Positions 43,125 through 54,026 of a stretch of 63,532 nt of DNA are shown here, piece after piece; position 1 is the stretch's first letter, and each line of letters begins with the position of its first letter. Both the position numbers and the translations under genes were made by a program. The stretch comes from Paenibacillus amylolyticus (GTDB lineage: Bacteria; Bacillota; Bacilli; Paenibacillales; Paenibacillaceae), in the NCBI RefSeq assembly GCF_001570725.1, contig NZ_BCNV01000002.1:1-63532 (forward strand), given 5' to 3'. Below the pieces are notes generated by a model. It did not search any database, was not told the DNA's origin, and saw only the letters and a list, made by a program, of their open reading frames with translations.

Positions 43125-43478
43125 ATGCCAAGAGTGAAAAAAGTTCTGGAATCCCATAACAACAAACTTCACGTTAAAAAGGAAGATACGGTTATGGTGA
43201 TCAGCGGTAAAGACAAAGGTAAAAAAGGCCGTGTCATCGCTGCTTATCCTCGTGAGAACCGCGTCCTTGTGGAAGGTGTTAACATGGTGAAAAAACACCA
43301 GAAGCCTAACCAGCAAAATCCGCAAGGCGGCATTATCGAGAAGGAAGCTCCGATTCACGTTTCCAACGTAATGCACATCGATCCGAAGAGCGGAAAAGTA
43401 ACCCGTGTAGGTTACAAAGTTTTGGATAACGGAAAGAAAGTGCGCGTTGCTAAACGTTCCGGAGAAATTATCGACTAA
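43125..43478 (+). CDS. rplX: 50S ribosomal protein L24
   Basis: Assembly initiator of the 50S subunit. 117 residues from ATG 43125 ([14 protein letters not shown]) after AGGAGGTG; the 43116 in-frame extension is dropped. KOW motif at [19 protein letters not shown]. Confidence 0.96.
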   Translation: MPRVKKVLESHNNKLHVKKEDTVMVISGKDKGKKGRVIAAYPRENRVLVEGVNMVKKHQKPNQQNPQGGIIEKEAPIHVSNVMHIDPKSGKVTRVGYKVLDNGKKVRVAKRSGEIID

Positions 43479-43510
43479 TTGAACCGAATGAGAAAGGAGG
43501 GCTATGATTC

Positions 43511-44053
43511 ATGGCATCAAGAATGAAAGAACGTTACCTGCAAGAAATCGCTCCTGCTTTGATGCAGAAGTTTAACTATACAACGGTAATGCAAGTGCCG
43601 AAAATCGAGAAAATCGTTATCAACATGGGTGTGGGCGACGCTGTCCAAAACTCCAAAGTGTTGGATTCCGCAGTAAGCGATTTGCAACTGATCGCAGGTC
43701 AAAAACCTGTAATCACTCGTGCTAAAAAATCTATCGCAGGATTCAAACTGCGTGAGAATATGCCTATCGGTGTTAAAGTAACATTGCGCGGCGAGCGTAT
43801 GTACTTCTTCCTCGATAAACTGTTCAACGTAACGCTTCCTCGTGTCCGCGACTTCCGCGGTGTATCGAGCAAAGCTTTCGACGGACGTGGTAACTACACA
43901 CTGGGTCTGAAAGAGCAATTGATCTTCCCAGAGATCGAGTATGATAAAGTTGATAAAGTCCGCGGTATGGACATTGTCATCGTAACAACGGCGAAAACAG
44001 ACGAAGAGTCCCGCGAATTGCTCACGCAAATGGGAATGCCTTTCGTTAAGTAA
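43511..44053 (+). CDS. rplE: 50S ribosomal protein L5
   Basis: Binds 5S rRNA and the P-site tRNA elbow. 180 residues; [18 protein letters not shown] and the [15 protein letters not shown] loop are conserved. AAAGGAGGG upstream. Confidence 0.97.
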   Translation: MASRMKERYLQEIAPALMQKFNYTTVMQVPKIEKIVINMGVGDAVQNSKVLDSAVSDLQLIAGQKPVITRAKKSIAGFKLRENMPIGVKVTLRGERMYFFLDKLFNVTLPRVRDFRGVSSKAFDGRGNYTLGLKEQLIFPEIEYDKVDKVRGMDIVIVTTAKTDEESRELLTQMGMPFVK

Positions 44054-44126
44054 TGTTGGCATAACGTTTCCGGGTGTCTGGAAAGACTCCCTTTTCTCCG
44101 AAATTATTTAGGAGGTGTCAGGCTAA

Positions 44127-44312
44127 GTGGCAAAAACTTCGATGAAAGTTAAACAACAACGTACACCAAAGTTCAAAGTACGTGCATATACACGCTGTGA
44201 GCGTTGCGGACGTCCACATTCGGTCCTGCAAAAGTTCAAAATTTGCAGAATTTGCTTCCGTGAATTAGCTTATAAAGGCCAGATCCCTGGCGTGAAAAAA
44301 GCAAGCTGGTAA
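44127..44312 (+). CDS. rpsZ: 30S ribosomal protein S14, type Z
   Basis: Zinc-binding short S14. 61 residues, GTG start after TAGGAGGTG. Four cysteines (C24, C27, C40, C43) bind zinc, the C+ form. Ends [11 protein letters not shown], as usual. Confidence 0.97.
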   Translation: MAKTSMKVKQQRTPKFKVRAYTRCERCGRPHSVLQKFKICRICFRELAYKGQIPGVKKASW

Positions 44313-44344
44313 AAAGTCCTGAACGGGAAGGAGGTTAACTCACA

Positions 44345-44743
44345 ATGACTATGTCTGATCCAATTGCAGATATGCTTACTCGTATTCGTAACGCGAACAC
44401 TGTTCGTCACGAAACGGTAGAAATGCCTGCTTCGACAATGAAAAAACAAATCGCCGATATCCTGAAGCGTGAAGGTTTCATCCGTGACGCTGAAGTTATC
44501 GATGATAACAAACAAGGGATTATCCGTGTTTTCCTGAAATACGGTCAAAATAACGAGCGCGTTATCACTGGTCTGAAAAGAATCAGTAAACCTGGTCTTC
44601 GTGTTTACACGAAAAGCAACGAAGTACCTCGTGTACTTGGTGGCCTGGGAATCGCGATCATCTCGACATCTAAAGGTATCATGACGGACAAAGAAGCTCG
44701 TCAATCGAAATCCGGCGGAGAAGTCGTTTGCTACGTTTGGTAA
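44345..44743 (+). CDS. rpsH: 30S ribosomal protein S8
   Basis: Central-domain 16S-binding protein; translational repressor of the spc operon in E. coli. 132 residues from 44345; ATG 44351 ([16 protein letters not shown]) two codons on is also possible. The C-terminal [13 protein letters not shown] is conserved. Confidence 0.96.
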   Translation: MTMSDPIADMLTRIRNANTVRHETVEMPASTMKKQIADILKREGFIRDAEVIDDNKQGIIRVFLKYGQNNERVITGLKRISKPGLRVYTKSNEVPRVLGGLGIAIISTSKGIMTDKEARQSKSGGEVVCYVW

Positions 44744-44773
44744 TATAACGTCACAAGATAGGAGGTGCAACAT

Positions 44774-45316
44774 ATGTCTCGTATTGGTCGCAAACCAATC
44801 ACAGTACCAAGTGGTGTAGACATCACCCTGGACAACACCGTTATTACGGTAAAAGGACCAAAAGGAACTTTGACTCGTGAGCTTCATAAAGACATGAAGG
44901 TTACAGTTGAAAATAACGAAATCACAGTTGTGCGTCCTTCCGATAACAAAACTCACCGTTCTTTGCACGGCACAACGCGTAGCGTTGTAAACAATATGGT
45001 GAGCGGCGTTACTGAAGGATTCGCAAAATCTCTGGAATTGGTTGGGGTCGGATATCGTGCAAGCAAATCCGGAGATAAAATCGTTCTGAACGTTGGCTAC
45101 TCTCACCCGGTTGAAATTACACCGGAAGCGGGAATCGAATTCGAAGTACCTTCGAATACGAAAATCATCGTTCGCGGAATCGATAAAGAGCGTGTAGGTG
45201 CTTACGCTGCTAAAATCCGTTCCGTTCGTGAACCTGAGCCGTACAAAGGTAAAGGTATCAAATATGAAGGCGAGCGTATCATCCGTAAGGAAGGTAAAGC
45301 CGGTAAGAAGAAATAA
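44774..45316 (+). CDS. rplF: 50S ribosomal protein L6
   Basis: Near the sarcin-ricin loop. 180 residues from ATG 44774 ([15 protein letters not shown]), 7 nt after TAGGAGGTG; the 44765 extension is unused. [15 protein letters not shown] is the conserved end. Confidence 0.97.
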   Translation: MSRIGRKPITVPSGVDITLDNTVITVKGPKGTLTRELHKDMKVTVENNEITVVRPSDNKTHRSLHGTTRSVVNNMVSGVTEGFAKSLELVGVGYRASKSGDKIVLNVGYSHPVEITPEAGIEFEVPSNTKIIVRGIDKERVGAYAAKIRSVREPEPYKGKGIKYEGERIIRKEGKAGKKK

Positions 45317-45381
45317 GATTTCTCTTACCGCCTTTGCGCGGCTTTCGGCTTGCTTGCTTCGTGTGTTTCTAATATACCCCG

Positions 45382-45401
45382 TGGCTTCTGCTTTGAAGCC
45401 A
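45382..45401 (+). repeat. Hairpin in the rplF-rplR gap
   Basis: TGGCTTC/GAAGCCA with a 6-nt loop, in a 117-nt gap that is long for this operon. No T run follows and no other signal is evident. Confidence 0.5.
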
Positions 45402-45433
45402 GCGAGGTAACCTGAAAGGAGTGAATCTTTGAG

Positions 45434-45802
45434 ATGATTACGAAACCAGATAAAAATAAAGCTCGTCTGAAAAGACACCTTCGTGTTCGTAAGAAAATCC
45501 AAGGAACGGCAACACGTCCTCGTTTGAACGTATTCCGTTCTGGTAAACATATGTATGCTCAAATCATCGATGATGTTGCTGGTGTAACAATCGCTTCCGC
45601 GTCTACCGTAGACAAAGAATTGAGCACTGACATCAAAAATGGTGCATCTGTTGAGTCAGCTCGTAAAGTTGGCGAACTCGTTGCTAAACGTGCGAAAGAC
45701 AAAGGTGTTTCCAACATCGTATTTGACCGTAGTGGTTATCTGTACCATGGTCGTATCGCAGCTTTGGCTGAAGCGGCTCGTGAAGCAGGACTTGAGTTTT
45801 AA
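45434..45802 (+). CDS. rplR: 50S ribosomal protein L18
   Basis: Binds 5S rRNA with L5. 122 residues; [20 protein letters not shown] and [20 protein letters not shown] are conserved. GAAAGGAG is 11 nt upstream. Confidence 0.97.
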   Translation: MITKPDKNKARLKRHLRVRKKIQGTATRPRLNVFRSGKHMYAQIIDDVAGVTIASASTVDKELSTDIKNGASVESARKVGELVAKRAKDKGVSNIVFDRSGYLYHGRIAALAEAAREAGLEF

Positions 45803-45829
45803 GATATTTTTCAAAAGGAGGTTAACGAC

Positions 45830-46327
45830 TTGCGTGTAGATCCGAATACTTTGGAACTGACTGAAAGAGTTGTAAATATTAATCGCGTAGCTAAAGTAGT
45901 AAAAGGCGGACGCCGTTTCAGCTTTAGCGCACTGGTTGTAGTCGGCGACGGCAACGGCTGGGTTGGAGCTGGTATCGGTAAAGCGGGCGAAGTACCTGAT
46001 GCAATTCGCAAAGGTATTGAAGACGCTAAGAAAAACCTTGTACACGTTCCACTCGTAGGAACATCGATTCCTCACTTGGTAACAGGTAAGTTCGGCGCAG
46101 GACGCGTCCTGTTGAAACCAGCATCTGAAGGTACTGGTGTTATCGCTGGTGGTCCTGTACGTGCGGTTCTCGAACTTGCTGGTGTAGGTGACATTTTGAC
46201 AAAATCTCTGGGTTCTTCGAATTCCATGAACATGGTCAATGCGACTTTGGAAGGTTTGTCCCGTTTGAAGCGTGCTGAAGACGTGGCTAAACTGCGCGGA
46301 AAATCCGTCGAAGAGCTTCTGGGTTAA
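45830..46327 (+). CDS. rpsE: 30S ribosomal protein S5
   Basis: Contributes to decoding accuracy and mRNA unwinding. 165 residues with TTG start after AAAGGAGG. The spectinomycin loop ([11 protein letters not shown]) is wild type. The conserved [14 protein letters not shown] and [15 protein letters not shown] are present. Confidence 0.97.
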   Translation: MRVDPNTLELTERVVNINRVAKVVKGGRRFSFSALVVVGDGNGWVGAGIGKAGEVPDAIRKGIEDAKKNLVHVPLVGTSIPHLVTGKFGAGRVLLKPASEGTGVIAGGPVRAVLELAGVGDILTKSLGSSNSMNMVNATLEGLSRLKRAEDVAKLRGKSVEELLG

Positions 46328-46340
46328 GGAGGGAATTCTC

Positions 46341-46526
46341 ATGGCTAAATTAGAAATTACCCTCGTCCGCAGCTTGATCGGACGTCCGGAGACGCAAAGA
46401 ACAACTGTGAAAACATTGGGTTTGCGCAAAATCAATAGCAAAGTGGTACAAAACGATAATCCTGCCATCCGTGGTATGATTAACAAAGTAAGCCACTTGG
46501 TTGCTGTTAAAGAAGTAGAAGCTTAA
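46341..46526 (+). CDS. rpmD: 50S ribosomal protein L30
   Basis: Small 50S protein. 61 residues from ATG 46341 ([16 protein letters not shown]), 7 nt after AAGGAGGG; the frame open back to 46272 is rpsE shadow. Keeps [15 protein letters not shown]. Confidence 0.96.
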   Translation: MAKLEITLVRSLIGRPETQRTTVKTLGLRKINSKVVQNDNPAIRGMINKVSHLVAVKEVEA

Positions 46527-46569
46527 AAACGGGTTAATCCCACAAATCTTTAAGGAGGTGCAACGAACG

Positions 46570-47010
46570 ATGAAGTTACATGAGCTTTCACCATCTCCTG
46601 GATCCCGCAAAGAACGTAAACGTCTTGGTCGCGGTCCAAGTAGTGGTACAGGTAAAACATCAGGTCGCGGTCACAAAGGACAAAACGCTCGTTCTGGCGG
46701 TGGAGTACGTCCAGGCTTCGAAGGTGGACAAAATCCATTGTATCGTCGCTTGCCAAAACGTGGTTTTGTAAACCCAACTCGCAAAGAATATGCAGTTGTG
46801 AATACTGAAGACCTGAACAGTTTTGCTGCGGGTACTGAAGTAACTCCAGAATTCTTGATGACGAACGGCGTAGTTAAAAACGCTAAATCCGGAATCAAAA
46901 TCCTGGGTAACGGTGATGTCACTGTGAAGCTGACTGTTAAAGCTAACAAGTTTTCTCAATCTGCTATTGAGAAAATTGAAGCTGCCGGCGGTACAACTGA
47001 GGTGATTTAA
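46570..47010 (+). CDS. rplO: 50S ribosomal protein L15
   Basis: Late-assembly 50S protein. 146 residues from ATG 46570 ([17 protein letters not shown]), after AAGGAGGTG; 46558 GTG adds four residues and is not used. Gly/Arg-rich N-terminal half, typical. Its TAA overlaps the secY ATG by one base. Confidence 0.96.
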   Translation: MKLHELSPSPGSRKERKRLGRGPSSGTGKTSGRGHKGQNARSGGGVRPGFEGGQNPLYRRLPKRGFVNPTRKEYAVVNTEDLNSFAAGTEVTPEFLMTNGVVKNAKSGIKILGNGDVTVKLTVKANKFSQSAIEKIEAAGGTTEVI

Positions 47011-48308
47011 TGTTCAAGACCCTAAAGAATATCTGGCGGGTTGAAGATCTGCGCAAAAGGGTATTATTTACCCTTTTTGTACTGATCATTTACCGCATCG
47101 GCTCCTTTGTTCCCGTACCGGGAGTTAACAAAGATGTGTTCGAAGCGACAAATTCTGCGGGTAAAGAAGTTTTTGGACTTCTAAATACGTTCTCGGGTGG
47201 AGCGCTCTTCCAGTTCTCGATATTTGCGCTCGGGATCGTGCCTTACATCACTGCGTCTATCATAGTACAGTTGCTTTCCATGGACGTTATTCCTAAATTA
47301 GCGGAGTGGGCAAAGCAAGGTGAACAAGGTAAGAAGAAATCTGCACAGTTGACCCGTTACTTAACCATCGGGCTGGCATTGATTCAAGCGTTTGGTACGT
47401 CGATCGGATTCAACCGCTTGTACAATACAGAGATGGTGCCTAACGCTACATTTGCAGATTATATCTTGATCGCGATTGTACTTACGGCCGGTACTTCATT
47501 CCTGATGTGGCTTGGTGAGCAGATCACCGAGAAGGGCATAGGAAACGGGATTTCGATCTTGATCTTTGCGGGTATCCTATCAACGGTGCCTAATATTATC
47601 AAACAAACCATCGAATCCGACTTCATTCAACCTGACCAACTGTTTATGAATATTCTTAAAGGTGTAATCATCGCAATTGTTATTGTGCTGATCATCATAG
47701 GGGTCATTTACATTCAGCAGGCGATTCGGAAAATTCCGGTACAGTACGCTAAACGTGTCGTAGGTAACAAAATGTACGGTGGACAGAATACACATATCCC
47801 GCTGAAAATTAATGCAGCAGGTGTTATCCCTGTCATCTTCGCATCATCGCTGTTGATGTTCCCAACGATCATCGCCAACTTCTGGGCAGATCGCCTATGG
47901 GCACAGTGGATCGGACAGAACTTGACTACACACAAACCTCTCGGTATGTTGCTGTATGTCGTGATGATCTTCGGTTTCACATTCTTCTATACTTTCGTAC
48001 AGATGAATCCACAGCAGATGGCTGATAATATGAAAAAGAACGGCGGTTACATCCCAGGCATTCGCCCGGGTAAAGCAACCGAGAAATATCTGACCCGTGT
48101 CATGACTCGTTTGACAATGGCCGGAGCCATCTTCTTGGCAGTCATTTCCGTTCTGCCTGTATTCTTAGGGGCACTTTCTGGTTTGCCTCAATCTGCGCAA
48201 ATTGGAGGAACATCCCTCCTGATCGTTATCGGTGTTGCGCTGGATACGATGAAGCAAATCGAAAGCCAATTGATCAAACGCCACTACAAAGGTTTTATCA
48301 ATAAATAG
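47010..48308 (+). CDS. secY: Preprotein translocase subunit SecY
   Basis: Channel of the Sec system. 432 residues with about ten membrane spans; begins [20 protein letters not shown]. Conserved GIGNGISILIFAGI and the cytosolic loop ending GGYIPGIRPGK are present. It starts on the rplO stop (TAATG), so translation is coupled. SecE is at 20537. Confidence 0.97.
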   Translation: MFKTLKNIWRVEDLRKRVLFTLFVLIIYRIGSFVPVPGVNKDVFEATNSAGKEVFGLLNTFSGGALFQFSIFALGIVPYITASIIVQLLSMDVIPKLAEWAKQGEQGKKKSAQLTRYLTIGLALIQAFGTSIGFNRLYNTEMVPNATFADYILIAIVLTAGTSFLMWLGEQITEKGIGNGISILIFAGILSTVPNIIKQTIESDFIQPDQLFMNILKGVIIAIVIVLIIIGVIYIQQAIRKIPVQYAKRVVGNKMYGGQNTHIPLKINAAGVIPVIFASSLLMFPTIIANFWADRLWAQWIGQNLTTHKPLGMLLYVVMIFGFTFFYTFVQMNPQQMADNMKKNGGYIPGIRPGKATEKYLTRVMTRLTMAGAIFLAVISVLPVFLGALSGLPQSAQIGGTSLLIVIGVALDTMKQIESQLIKRHYKGFINK

Positions 48309-48398
48309 GCAATAGGTACCGGTCAAGCTAAGATTTACTTGCCGGCACCTATTGTGCTGTTTGTTGATGTAGGGTAGTCTTGGAGGGAGTGACATAAC

Positions 48399-49043
48399 GT
48401 GAACATCCTATTCATGGGCCCTCCGGGGGCAGGAAAAGGAACGCAAGCAGACGTCATCGTGAAAGAGTTCGGTATTCCCCATATTTCAACAGGCGATGCA
48501 TTTCGTCTCGCGATCAAACAGGGAACTCCCATTGGCATGAAAGCCAAGGAATATATGGATCAAGGATTGCTTGTACCAGATGATGTAACCATTGGCATCG
48601 TTGAAGAACGTTTGCAGCAGCCTGACTGCAGAGAAGGTTTCCTCTTGGACGGATTTCCAAGAACACTTTCGCAAGCAGAAGCGCTCGATGGCATTCTGGA
48701 TCGATTGAACTCAGGTCTTGATCATGTAATCAACCTGAAAGTGGATCGCAACAAATTGCTCGCCCGTTTGACGGGTCGTCGAATTTGTAAGAACTGTGGT
48801 TCCACTTATCATGTGGTATTCAATCCGCCTAAGCAGGAAGGTATTTGTGATAAATGCGCCGGTGAGTTGTATCAACGCTCTGATGATAATGAAGAGAGTG
48901 TAGGTACCCGACTGGACGAGTATATCAACAAAACAGCACCACTCCTCACGTTCTATGAGACTAAAGGTCTTCTTCGTCAAATGAACGGAGAACAGGATAT
49001 CGATCAAGTTTCTCAAGAAATCGTGTCCTTACTGAGAGGTTAA
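48399..49043 (+). CDS. adk: Adenylate kinase
   Basis: Interconverts ATP, ADP and AMP. 214 residues; P-loop GPPGAGKGT (7-15). The LID domain binds zinc through C130, C133, C150 and C153, as in Gram-positive long adenylate kinases. GTG start after TGGAGGG. Lies between secY and map in the standard order; the map start abuts its stop. Confidence 0.97.
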   Translation: MNILFMGPPGAGKGTQADVIVKEFGIPHISTGDAFRLAIKQGTPIGMKAKEYMDQGLLVPDDVTIGIVEERLQQPDCREGFLLDGFPRTLSQAEALDGILDRLNSGLDHVINLKVDRNKLLARLTGRRICKNCGSTYHVVFNPPKQEGICDKCAGELYQRSDDNEESVGTRLDEYINKTAPLLTFYETKGLLRQMNGEQDIDQVSQEIVSLLRG

Positions 49044-49046
49044 TTG

Positions 49047-49799
49047 ATGATCATTGGTAAGTCCGAAACGGAACTGGGCTTGATGAGGGAAGCAGGGAGA
49101 ATTGTTGCGGAAACGCATCGTCTCTTGGCAGAGCATATCGCTCCCGGTATTACGACTGGAGAACTTGACCATATGGCCGATCAATACATCCGCAGTCAAG
49201 GAGCTGTGCCGTCTTTCAAAGGTTATAACGGTTTCCCTGCCAGTGTGTGCGCTTCAGTAAATGAAGAGTTGGTACATGGATTTCCCGGCAAACGCAAGTT
49301 GAACGAGGGCGATATCGTTACGTTTGACATTGGCGCGCAGTACCAGGGGTATCATGGAGATTCCGCCTGGACTTATCCGGTCGGCCGTATTTCCGAAGAA
49401 GCCCGTCGTCTTCTGGACGTTACCGAGGCTTCGTTATACGCAGGTCTGGCGCTGGTAAAACCGGACGTTCGCTTGTTTACAATATCTCATGCGATTCAGA
49501 AATATATTGAAGATGAAGGGTTCTCCGTAGTTCGTGAATATGTCGGTCACGGCATAGGCGCGGATCTGCACGAAGAACCACAGATTCCGAACTATGGTCT
49601 TCCCGATCGGGGACCACGGCTTAAAGCGGGCATGGTGCTGGCCATAGAGCCGATGGTTAACGTAGGTAGACGGTATGTGAAAACGTTGGAAGATAACTGG
49701 ACTGTCGTCACAGTTGATGGAACGTTATGTGCCCACTTTGAACACACCGTAGCAGTTACACCAGATGGTATGGAAATTTTCACGAAACTGAATGCGTAG
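49047..49799 (+). CDS. map: Methionine aminopeptidase, type I
   Basis: Removes N-terminal Met from nascent proteins. 250 residues from ATG 49047 ([13 protein letters not shown]), with TTG 49044 one codon earlier also possible. Metal ligands lie in [18 protein letters not shown], the [18 protein letters not shown] histidine, and the glutamates in AIEPM and HFEHTVAVT. Coupled to adk. Confidence 0.97.
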   Translation: MIIGKSETELGLMREAGRIVAETHRLLAEHIAPGITTGELDHMADQYIRSQGAVPSFKGYNGFPASVCASVNEELVHGFPGKRKLNEGDIVTFDIGAQYQGYHGDSAWTYPVGRISEEARRLLDVTEASLYAGLALVKPDVRLFTISHAIQKYIEDEGFSVVREYVGHGIGADLHEEPQIPNYGLPDRGPRLKAGMVLAIEPMVNVGRRYVKTLEDNWTVVTVDGTLCAHFEHTVAVTPDGMEIFTKLNA

Positions 49800-49809
49800 G
49801 TGATAAGGC

Positions 49810-50118
49810 ATGAACAATCAGTCTAATCCGCAGCTCGGTCAACTTGTGAAGATCCGTAAAGGCCGCAATGCGGACCAAGCCGCAGTAATTGTTGCTATAG
49901 CGGACAGTAGGTTCGTATATATTGCGGATGGAGACAAACGTAAGTTTGATCAACCCAAGAAGAAGAATCTTCTTCATCTTGAACTCCAGCCCATGATTAG
50001 CAGCGAGGTTGTGAACAGTTTAAACGAGTGTGGTCGGGTGACAAATGGAAAGCTCCGCTATGCGGTTCATTCATTTCTGGAATCCACCAACATTCAAGCT
50101 GAAGAGAAAGGAGACTGA
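49810..50118 (+). CDS. KOW-domain RNA-binding protein (YbzG-like)
   Basis: A 102-residue small protein. The N-terminal half carries a KOW-type motif ([21 protein letters not shown]) like ribosomal L14e/L27e relatives. It sits between map and infA, where B. subtilis has ybzG. Function unproven; a ribosome- or rRNA-associated role is inferred from motif and context. It ends 3 nt before infA. Confidence 0.85.
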   Translation: MNNQSNPQLGQLVKIRKGRNADQAAVIVAIADSRFVYIADGDKRKFDQPKKKNLLHLELQPMISSEVVNSLNECGRVTNGKLRYAVHSFLESTNIQAEEKGD

Positions 50119-50121
50119 CTA

Positions 50122-50337
50122 ATGGCCAAGGAAGATGTCATTGAAGTGGAAGGTACGGTTCTTGAACCGCTACCGAATGCAACATTCAAGGTTGAGCTTG
50201 AGAACGGTCATCAAATTCTCGCTCACGTTTCCGGAAAACTGCGGATGCACTTTATCCGTATCCTGACTGGAGACAAAGTAGTTGTTCAGTTGTCGCCTTA
50301 TGATTTAACAAAAGGTCGTATAACTTACCGTAAATAG
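50122..50337 (+). CDS. infA: Translation initiation factor IF-1
   Basis: Blocks the 30S A site during initiation. 71 residues, one S1/OB domain beginning [19 protein letters not shown] and ending [18 protein letters not shown] is upstream. Followed by an unusual repeat-containing gap before rpmJ. Confidence 0.97.
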   Translation: MAKEDVIEVEGTVLEPLPNATFKVELENGHQILAHVSGKLRMHFIRILTGDKVVVQLSPYDLTKGRITYRK

Positions 50338-50364
50338 TAGTAGACAGTTGCAATGAACTGTGAA

Positions 50365-50603
<239 letters not shown>

Positions 50604-50623
50604 AGAAGGGGGTGTAGCGTAAA

Positions 50624-50992
50624 ATGGCACGTATAGCTGGTGTGGATTTGCCACGTGATAAGCGCGTTGAGATCGCCTTGACTTATATTTTCGGAATCGG
50701 TAAAACGACTTCCCAGAAAATTCTGAGCACAACAGGCATCAATCCGGACACTCGTGTTCGTGATTTGACGGAAGATGAAGTCAGCAAATTGCGTGAAAGT
50801 ATCGATAAAGAGGTCAAAGTAGAAGGTGACCTGCGTCGAGAAATCTCTTTGAATATTAAACGTTTGACGGAGATCGGTTGTTACCGTGGAGTTCGTCATC
50901 GTCGTGGTCTGCCTGTTCGTGGACAACGTACGAAAACGAATGCTCGTACTCGTAAAGGTCCTCGTCGTACAGTAGCGAACAAGAAGAAATAA
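50624..50992 (+). CDS. rpsM: 30S ribosomal protein S13
   Basis: Head protein bridging to the 50S subunit and contacting tRNA. 122 residues; helix-two-turn-helix near the N-terminus ([15 protein letters not shown]), Arg-rich C-terminus ([15 protein letters not shown]). AAGGGGGTG upstream. Confidence 0.97.
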   Translation: MARIAGVDLPRDKRVEIALTYIFGIGKTTSQKILSTTGINPDTRVRDLTEDEVSKLRESIDKEVKVEGDLRREISLNIKRLTEIGCYRGVRHRRGLPVRGQRTKTNARTRKGPRRTVANKKK

Positions 50993-51011
50993 TAAGGGGG
51001 GATAAGAGAAA

Positions 51012-51407
51012 ATGGCTAAACCGAAAAAAGTCGTACGTACTAAACGTCGTGACCGTAAGAATATTGAATCTGGCGTGGCGCATATCCGTTCCACTTTCAA
51101 TAACACTATCGTTACTATTACGGATCCTCACGGAAATGCAATTTCGTGGGCAAGCTCAGGCGGCCTCGGATTCAGAGGTTCCCGTAAATCGACTCCGTTT
51201 GCTGCACAAATGGCTGCTGAGACTGCTGCCAAAGCTGCAATGGAACATGGGATGAAAGCCGTTGAGGTTATGGTTAAAGGACCAGGCGCAGGCCGTGAAG
51301 CAGCGATCCGCTCTTTGCAAGCTGCTGGTCTTGAAGTTAACCTGATCAAAGACGTAACTCCAGTCCCGCATAACGGATGCCGTCCTCCAAAACGTCGTCG
51401 TGTCTAA
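51012..51407 (+). CDS. rpsK: 30S ribosomal protein S11
   Basis: Platform protein of the 30S. 131 residues; contains [19 protein letters not shown] minus its first Ser-Thr register, and ends [26 protein letters not shown] upstream. A 136-nt gap to rpoA shows no obvious terminator. Confidence 0.96.
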   Translation: MAKPKKVVRTKRRDRKNIESGVAHIRSTFNNTIVTITDPHGNAISWASSGGLGFRGSRKSTPFAAQMAAETAAKAAMEHGMKAVEVMVKGPGAGREAAIRSLQAAGLEVNLIKDVTPVPHNGCRPPKRRRV

Positions 51408-51543
51408 TGAGATTTGCCCCTGCGTGTGGTATATTTCCGGCACAATCTGCTAATAATGGTTGTTTAGGCATACTACTACATGTTTTCGCAAGAGAAGGTA
51501 AATGTTTCATAGAGGACCGACGTTTTGAAGGAGGGGTATTGCA

Positions 51544-52488
51544 GTGATTGAAATCGAAAAGCCGAAAATTGAGACGGTAGACGTCAACGATGATGGCACC
51601 TATGGGAAATTCGTAGTAGAACCGCTTGAGCGCGGATACGGTACGACGCTTGGAAACTCGCTTCGCCGAATCTTGCTCTCGTCACTGCCGGGTGCGGCAG
51701 TGTCTTCGGTTCAAATCGATGGCGTTCTGCATGAATTTGCTACAGTTCCTGGCGTAATGGAAGATGTTACGGAGGTTATTCTTAACCTGAAAGCTTTGTC
51801 GCTTAAGATTCATTCGGATGAGGAGAAAGTGCTCGAGATTGATGCTGAAGGCGAAGGAGCAATTACGGCTGGAGATATCCGTGCTGACTCCGATGTGGAA
51901 ATCCTTAACCCGGATTTGCACATTGCTACGCTCGGACCAGGTTCGAGACTTCACATGCGTATTTTTGCCAATCGCGGTCGCGGCTACGTCCAGGCAGATC
52001 GGAATAAACGCGATGACCAGCCGATCGGCGTCATCCCAGTCGATTCCATCTTCACCCCGATCAGTCGCGTTAACTACGCTGTGGAAAATACGCGTGTCGG
52101 TCAAGTGACCAACTATGACAAGCTCACGTTGGAAGTTTGGACTGATGGAAGTATTCGTCCTGAAGAGGCTGTAAGCCTTGGCGCTAAAATTTTGACCGAG
52201 CATTTGATGCTCTTCGTGGGTCTTACAGACGAAGCGAAAGATGCAGAGATCATGGTCGAAAAAGAAGAAGACAAAAAAGAAAAAGTACTCGAAATGACGA
52301 TCGAAGAGCTGGATCTCTCTGTTCGTTCCTACAACTGCCTCAAACGTGCCGGTATTAATACTGTGCAAGAGCTGACTACGAAAACGGAAGAAGACATGAT
52401 GAAAGTCCGTAACCTCGGACGCAAGTCTTTGGAAGAAGTTCAAGAGAAGCTTGAGGAACTTGGTTTGGGACTCCGTACAGAAGAATAG
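51544..52488 (+). CDS. rpoA: DNA-directed RNA polymerase subunit alpha
   Basis: Assembly platform of RNA polymerase. 314 residues, GTG start after AAGGAGGGG. The N-terminal domain has [20 protein letters not shown]; the C-terminal domain ([17 protein letters not shown]) binds UP elements and regulators. An acidic/Lys linker precedes it. Confidence 0.98.
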   Translation: MIEIEKPKIETVDVNDDGTYGKFVVEPLERGYGTTLGNSLRRILLSSLPGAAVSSVQIDGVLHEFATVPGVMEDVTEVILNLKALSLKIHSDEEKVLEIDAEGEGAITAGDIRADSDVEILNPDLHIATLGPGSRLHMRIFANRGRGYVQADRNKRDDQPIGVIPVDSIFTPISRVNYAVENTRVGQVTNYDKLTLEVWTDGSIRPEEAVSLGAKILTEHLMLFVGLTDEAKDAEIMVEKEEDKKEKVLEMTIEELDLSVRSYNCLKRAGINTVQELTTKTEEDMMKVRNLGRKSLEEVQEKLEELGLGLRTEE

Positions 52489-52522
52489 ACAGCCGAGTGC
52501 TTGAAGTGAAGGAGGGAAAACA

Positions 52523-52888
52523 ATGGCATACCAAAAGTTGGGCCGTAATTCCAGCGCACGTAAAGCTTTGTTCCGTGACCTGGTAACCGACCTGTTCTTA
52601 TACGAACGCATTCAGACAACTGAAGCGAAAGCAAAAGAGGTTCGCTCTATTGCTGAAAAACTGATCACTAAAGCGAAAAAGGGAGATCTTCATGCCCGTC
52701 GCCAAGTGGCAGCTTATGTTCGCCGCGAAACTATCGATGGTGAGCAAGATGCAATCCAAAAACTGTTTAGCGAATTGTCCGGTCGTTACGCTGAGCGTCC
52801 AGGTGGATACACTCGTATCCTGAAACTGGGACCTCGTCGTGGTGACGCAGCGCCAATGGTTTACTTGGAACTGGTAGACCGCGCGTAA
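52523..52888 (+). CDS. rplQ: 50S ribosomal protein L17
   Basis: Near the tunnel exit. 121 residues; [19 protein letters not shown] is the family start, and [19 protein letters not shown] is conserved. AAGGAGGG upstream. Last gene of the superoperon. Confidence 0.97.
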   Translation: MAYQKLGRNSSARKALFRDLVTDLFLYERIQTTEAKAKEVRSIAEKLITKAKKGDLHARRQVAAYVRRETIDGEQDAIQKLFSELSGRYAERPGGYTRILKLGPRRGDAAPMVYLELVDRA

Positions 52889-52904
52889 AACAGATGAGAT
52901 GAGG

Positions 52905-52945
52905 AAAGGGGACAGAATCAACGATTCTGGATTAACCCTTTTTTT
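52905..52945 (+). terminator. Terminator of the S10-spc-alpha superoperon
   Basis: AAAGGG pairs with CCCTTT, enclosing CAGAATC-AAC-GATTCTG, then seven T in all. It closes the ribosomal superoperon after rplQ. Confidence 0.88.
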
Positions 52946-52974
52946 CTCTTCATTTCGGAATTCGTGCTGTAATA

Positions 52975-52998
52975 GAAGCTCCGTAAGGGGCTTCTTTT
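52975..52998 (+). terminator. Second hairpin with T run before truA
   Basis: GAAGCTCC-GTAA-GGGGCTTC (one wobble) with four T after it. Probably a second, weaker terminator. Confidence 0.65.
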
Positions 52999-53047
52999 GC
53001 TGTTCGGGATAGGGATATGTATAGTATGGAACAAAGGTGTGGTAATA

Positions 53048-53821
53048 ATGCGGAACTTATGTATGACGTTAACTTATGATGGCACTGCCTATTACGGCTT
53101 CCAAGTACAGCCGGGAGGGAATACCATTCAGGACCATCTTGAAGATGCGATTCGTGCTTTGACCGGTGAGACTGTTAAAATTACAGGTTCAGGCCGAACA
53201 GATGCAGGTGTTCACGCTCGCAGACAGATCTTCAATTTTCCTACGGAGTCCCAGATCCCAATTGAACGTTGGTGTATTGCACTCAACTCCAGACTACCAT
53301 CTGATATTGTCGTTATTGATGCGATTGAAGTTTCGGCTGATTTTCATTCTCGCTATGCAGCGAAAAAGAAAACGTATCGTTATACAGTCAATGCGAATCA
53401 ATTTCCGGATGTATTCAACAGAAGATTGCAGTATCATCATCATGCGAAGCTGGACGTTAGGGCAATGCAGGAGGGCTTGCGTCATTTCATAGGGACGTAT
53501 GACTTTACCTCTTTTGCTTCACGCAAGTCCCAGAAAGAGAATCACGTACGTTCGGTATACGAAGCATGGATGGAAGTGGACCGATCAATGTGCAGAGACC
53601 ATCCGCGCGATCAGGGTGTCATTCACATTTATGTGAGTGGTAACGGCTTTTTGCAGCATATGGTTCGTATTATTGTAGGGACACTGCTGGAGATCGGAGA
53701 GGGCAAACGGGAAGCCTCTGAGGTACCGAATATGATTGCTGCATGTAATCGTTCTGCTGCAGGACCTACTGCAGTTAGCTGCGGTTTAATGCTCTGGGAT
53801 CTTGAATACAAAAAAGATTAA
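53048..53821 (+). CDS. truA: tRNA pseudouridine synthase A
   Basis: Makes pseudouridine at tRNA positions 38-40. 257 residues from ATG 53048 (MRNLCMTLTYDGTAYYGFQ); an earlier frame opening at 52997 runs into the terminator region. The catalytic Asp is D52 in GSGRTDAGVHA. In B. subtilis three ECF-transporter genes separate rplQ and truA; here they are absent. Confidence 0.96.
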   Translation: MRNLCMTLTYDGTAYYGFQVQPGGNTIQDHLEDAIRALTGETVKITGSGRTDAGVHARRQIFNFPTESQIPIERWCIALNSRLPSDIVVIDAIEVSADFHSRYAAKKKTYRYTVNANQFPDVFNRRLQYHHHAKLDVRAMQEGLRHFIGTYDFTSFASRKSQKENHVRSVYEAWMEVDRSMCRDHPRDQGVIHIYVSGNGFLQHMVRIIVGTLLEIGEGKREASEVPNMIAACNRSAAGPTAVSCGLMLWDLEYKKD

Positions 53822-53851
53822 ATTTGGTGAGTGAAAAGCTTAATTAACACT

Positions 53852-53880
53852 TGCGATTTAATCGCCTATCATGTAATATA
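53852..53880 (+). promoter_or_regulatory. Promoter of rplM-rpsI
   Basis: TTGCGA (53852-53857), 17 nt, TAATAT (53875-53880). It lies 31 nt after truA. Confidence 0.6.
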
Positions 53881-53887
53881 AAAGTTG

Positions 53888-54026
53888 TGTTTTCTTAATG
53901 GCTTTCCCACAGCCCCAATTAAGAGGTTCACATCGAATTTACAATCCATCAACACCTAAAGTTATAACTTAACGAACGAAGATAAATGAAAATGATGATT
54001 TTGAACATTTTAAGGAGGAACTTTTC
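53888..54026 (+). promoter_or_regulatory. Leader of rplM, possible L13 leader
   Basis: About 140 nt. The hairpin CTTAATGGC...GCC(CCA)ATTAAG at 53895-53924 is the main structure. Firmicutes carry an L13 leader RNA at this place; the match is by position and a hairpin only. AAGGAGG precedes rplM. Confidence 0.45.

Noticed and set aside
45895..45930. Spectinomycin-resistance change in S5
   Set aside because: The loop [11 protein letters not shown] is of ordinary type.
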